Shown: in pieces, positions 61,321 to 64,000 of the stretch | Numbering within the stretch: the first letter of the stretch is position 1 | How the letters are laid out: each line of letters starts with the position of its first letter | DNA from: Pseudobdellovibrio sp031428275 | GTDB lineage: Bacteria > Bdellovibrionota > Bdellovibrionia > Bdellovibrionales > Bdellovibrionaceae | Assembly: GCA_031428275.1 (NCBI GenBank) | Contig: JANPPC010000050.1 | Coordinates: 50,130-114,129, forward strand | DNA: 64,000 nt | Direction: 5' to 3' | Translations under genes and position numbers: made by a program | The notes under the pieces: generated by a model | Told to the model about the DNA's origin: nothing | Seen by the model: the letters and a program-made list of their open reading frames with translations, nothing else | The model's database searches: none

Positions 61321-61788
61321 ATGAATGTTAAGTATCCAATTCGAAAATCAATTTTAACCACATTGGCTGCAACCTCGATGGGGTCGGTCGCCTTTGCTGA
61401 AATTGCTAGCCCCGAGGAAGTAAAAGCCGCCGAAGCGGCGAATGCCCAAGCTGAAAGCGATGTACCTGCCTATGCCGAGCCCTTTGCTTTTGCTGATTTT
61501 ACTTGGCTCAACGGCAACAGTCGTCAGAAAACCTCGGTACTTGATTCAAAATATTTTACCGGTCAGTTTTTGGCTGATGTAAATTATATCGCCGACTTTA
61601 ACCAACCGAAAGATCACACGCTGGTGGGTTCTACTTCGGCTGGTCACACGAATGAATTTCAGGTTCAACAGCTAGGAATCGGCGGCGATTTTCACGCTGG
61701 CCATGCGCGCGGACAATGGGAACTAAATACAGCGTATCGCTATATTTCAGAGGCCTACGGCGATTATCACTACCATGTTAATTTATAA
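61321..61788 (+). pseudogene. truncated outer-membrane porin (BBP2/OmpL-like)
   Basis: GAAGGAG precedes ATG 61321. The signal peptide (KSILTTLAATSMGSVAFAE) and N-terminal blocks FADFTWLNGNSRQKTSVLDS, YFTGQFLADVNYIADFNQP and EFQVQQLGIGGDFHAG match a family of putative porins of about 400-450 residues. In that family GGDFH is followed by about 30 residues before the ARGQWEL...AYRYISEAYG block; here they are almost fused, implying an internal deletion. The frame then stops at a TAA after YHYHVNL. About two thirds of the barrel is missing, so the product is unlikely to fold. Family match is from memory. Confidence 0.6.
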
Positions 61789-61928
61789 ACAGCAGGAGCC
61801 GATTTAGCCTATTTTATTACGTCGGGTTTTTACATGGGCACAGCCGGAGCTTGCATAAGGTGTTTATAACTTATAGTAAATATTTTACTAAAAACAAAAG
61901 AACAGTTTAATTTTTTCTAGTTTTTATT

Positions 61929-62703
61929 GTGAGTTTTTTTTCAGATCAAAGTTTTAACTTTCAAGTTGTTGATTTAAAGTCGCCGAATATTTTTGTGTTG
62001 CAAGGGTTACGTCATGGCCCAGAAATTTATTGGTATGAGGATGGTCAACGTTGGAACGAACGAAATTACAGGTATGGCAAAGAAAACGGTTTACAAAAAT
62101 CTTGGCATCGGGATGGCCGGCCTATGACATTGAAAAATTTTAAAGAAGGTATTTATGATGGGGATTTTTTTGAATGGTTTAGTGACGGGCGTATTTCATC
62201 ATAGGTTAAATACAAAGATGGCCGTGAAATAGCTGCTAAAACATGGGCCGGAAGCAGAAAGCCATTTTACTCGGCGAAATATTTTGACCGTAAAATCACA
62301 GTTTTTGCTTTCTTTCTTTCTAGTTGTCTGGGATTTTGTCCAACGTTGCTAAAAAAATTACAGTCCGTCTAATCTAAATTAAGCGGCTTAAAGAATATTC
62401 AGTATGTAGCCATTTCGGCTGATCCTGAAAATGATCAACCGCTTGTTTTAAGGAAATACTTTAAAAAAAATGAATTTCAATAAAGAAACGTGGACATTAC
62501 TAAAGGGGAATCGAAGTAAAGTCTATCATTTTGCACGCGAAACTTTACTGAGCGAAGTTTTTGAATCAATAAAAAACAAAGGTGAAATCGTACATTCTGA
62601 ACAATTTTATATTTTTGATTATAATCGCAAGCTCAGAGGAATGATAAAAGGTACGCGCGAAGATGCGCCGGTAAATGTTTTTAATTTAGTCAGTTTAATT
62701 TAA
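61929..62703 (+). pseudogene. decayed YwqK/MORN-SCO1/SenC gene with two nonsense codons and a frameshift
   Basis: One frame starting at GTG 61929 encodes MORN/YwqK-like repeats (GLRHGPEIYWYEDGQRWNER, KNFKEGIYDGDFFEWFSDGR), then a TAG at 62202, then VKYKDGREIAAKTW, a SCO-type C-x-x-x-C-P site (SSCLGFCPTLLKKL), a TAA at 62370, and NIQYVAISADPENDQPLVLR. At 62461-62480, near a run of A, it shifts by one base into the frame NKETWTLLKGN...GEIVHSEQFYIFD, which ends at 62703. These are consecutive SCO1/SenC segments (copper delivery to cytochrome oxidase). Two stops in one frame suggest a dead gene. Whether the MORN and SCO parts were one gene originally is inferred from the continuous frame. Confidence 0.72.
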
Positions 62704-63015
62704 CAAAGATTGACCGACGCTGAAGCAAAAAGCCCGTTTTATAAAAAAGAACTTTGTTCGATTGAGATAATCACAAAATGTTCTTCTGATGCATCTGAAG
62801 TTAGCCCATAATTGGATAATGAGGCTTTATTTTTTAAAGTGAAATGAGTATTTTTTCAATCCTAGATAAGCAAGATCTAAAACACTGAAGACGCATATTG
62901 CTACCAAAAATGACTGTTTGAAACAGAATTGTTTCATTTTGGAGCGCCCACTGTTGGGATTTTATTCGCCTGAAAAAAGCTTAAGCGAAAACCAGCTAAT
63001 TCCGATAAGTTTATC
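62704..63015. other. 312-base spacer, no gene seen
   Basis: AT-rich sequence without an ORF of note, terminator or recognisable RNA structure. It lies between the decayed SCO1-like gene and the next lipoprotein, and must contain the promoter of the latter. Confidence 0.6.
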
Positions 63016-64000
63016 ATGACGAAGCACCAGAAAATACACAGCCGATGGGTCAACGGATTCCTATTCATTTTCTTGGTGCTGTCTATTTCTAGTTGTCAGA
63101 AAAAAGATTTAGTTTGGGAAGGTTCTTCAGCCGCTATTTCTGGAAGTTTAACGGGTTTCAGCACCAGTTCTAATTTAAGTTTATCTTCGGTTTCAGCTTT
63201 GGCATGCATTGCTCCGCAGGCGAATCTTTATAAAGTGAGCGCGGCAGGTGATCGTGTTGAGCCGGCGTTATCGACGCAGTCTTTATCGGCCGATGGTCGC
63301 TATTCATTCTCGATTAAAAATTTACCTGATTTAACGCTTGTAAACCGCACGCCAACTGATGCACTCGTCGTTGTGATTCAGGGATGTGCGTCGGGTGTTT
63401 ACATTCGACCTGTGACTGGTTTTAAAGATCAAGACGTATCGATGGGTTCATCGATGCTTGGGTATGTTTTAAATACTGTACAAAAAAGTAAGCTTGTAGA
63501 TGCCATTAAAAATAGTCCGGTTGAATTAACTGAATTAATTAATTCAATTTCAAATGCGGCTTCACTATCTGACGCCTATGCCATTTTATCAACGCCGGCT
63601 GTTTCGTCTAAATTTAACACTTTATTTGGCGTGACGCCCGTCGTGTTAGATACAGCATCACCTGAAGTTGTCAGTTTGAGCTTACCTTCTTCTGCACTTG
63701 AACTTGCAGCCTTGCCATTAAGTGTTTCAGTGAGCCACTGGTCATCAAGTTATGCGCCGGTGTATTCGTGGAAGCTTGACGGTGTTGATATCGGTCAGTC
63801 AGCTAGTATCACTTACACGCCGAATGCCAATTCACAAGGTACTAAGACTATATCCCTTTACATCGGTGAAAATAACGGGTCAGGCGCTGTTGATTTGGCG
63901 AAGCCATACAAGATATTTAATCAAAGTTTAATTGTCAGTAATAATATACAACCTACCGCGCCTAATTTTTCTGTGACGGTACCAACAATAACTGGCACGG
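63016..64000 (+). CDS. lipoprotein with possible Ig-like region (3' end outside window)
   Basis: The frame opens at ATG 63016 and stays open to the right edge (328 codons so far). The signal peptide FLFIFLVLSISSC ends in a lipobox with Cys25. A domain with cysteine pairs (ALACIAPQANLYKV, VIQGCASGVY) is followed by a helical region (ELTELINSISNAASLSD) and, from about residue 235, VSHWSSSYAPVYSWKLDGVDIG, a strand pattern like Ig/PKD domains. Large surface lipoproteins of this kind are common in Bdellovibrio relatives and may be adhesins. No ribosome binding site is obvious. It is incomplete, so length and function are open. Confidence 0.8.
   Translation, partial: MTKHQKIHSRWVNGFLFIFLVLSISSCQKKDLVWEGSSAAISGSLTGFSTSSNLSLSSVSALACIAPQANLYKVSAAGDRVEPALSTQSLSADGRYSFSIKNLPDLTLVNRTPTDALVVVIQGCASGVYIRPVTGFKDQDVSMGSSMLGYVLNTVQKSKLVDAIKNSPVELTELINSISNAASLSDAYAILSTPAVSSKFNTLFGVTPVVLDTASPEVVSLSLPSSALELAALPLSVSVSHWSSSYAPVYSWKLDGVDIGQSASITYTPNANSQGTKTISLYIGENNGSGAVDLAKPYKIFNQSLIVSNNIQPTAPNFSVTVPTITGT

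Overview
The window reads as a chromosomal segment of a Bdellovibrionota bacterium (Bdellovibrio or Pseudobdellovibrio-like). The argument is indirect. DNA is moderately AT-rich, and many short lipoproteins and secreted proteins of no known family sit beside housekeeping genes. There is a CarD-type regulator, an HD-GYP protein, a cNMP-binding EAL protein that resembles B. bacteriovorus Bd1971, and lipoproteins with FQNC-type lipoboxes. No phage, IS element or CRISPR array was seen. Genus-level placement is inference.

Layout. 1-7.5 kb: end of tcdA, a tiny membrane ORF, a methyltransferase, a deoxyhypusine-synthase-like enzyme, a MOSC protein, Nfu, then a tight fbaB-lysS-rhodanese lipoprotein operon. 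7.5-21.4 kb: secreted protein, HD-GYP, recG, a subtilase, carD (clear promoter, flanked by two terminators), gltX, cysS, uvrB-uvrC and a small protein with a possible DNA polymerase psi-like fold. 21.5-27 kb: SpoIID protein, a 30-bp hairpin repeat, two lipoproteins, a Xer recombinase, a ComM/YifB-like ATPase and a tRNA-Cys(GCA) gene with its own promoter.

27.2-42 kb is a signalling island. A minus-strand stressosome operon (RsbR-RsbS-RsbT-RsbX-like) continues into a hybrid kinase, a receiver protein with a possible HPF-like N-terminus, an OmpR-type regulator and an Hpt protein, so a partner-switching module appears wired to a phosphorelay. After about 1.2 kb of decayed non-coding DNA come a multi-PAS histidine kinase with a lone receiver. 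Next is a divergent pair: a cNMP-binding EAL phosphodiesterase and a CHASE2-adenylate cyclase with a PilZ-like tail. This pair looks like a self-contained cAMP / c-di-GMP cross-talk circuit and is the most interesting system here.

42-64 kb is mostly envelope and secreted functions. It holds a TolC-RND pair with no membrane fusion protein, a fragment of an acyl-CoA dehydrogenase, PAP2 phosphatase, an outer-membrane barrel, a secreted glutamine-amidotransferase-like protein paired with a large ankyrin protein, an FKBP, a PPC/DUF296 protein, and a selenium operon (selD-mnmH plus a PhnD-like lipoprotein). A lytic transglycosylase and a low-affinity iron permease family protein follow. The right end contains two decayed genes (a truncated porin and a YwqK/MORN-SCO1 gene with two nonsense codons and a frameshift) and the start of a lipoprotein that runs off the window.
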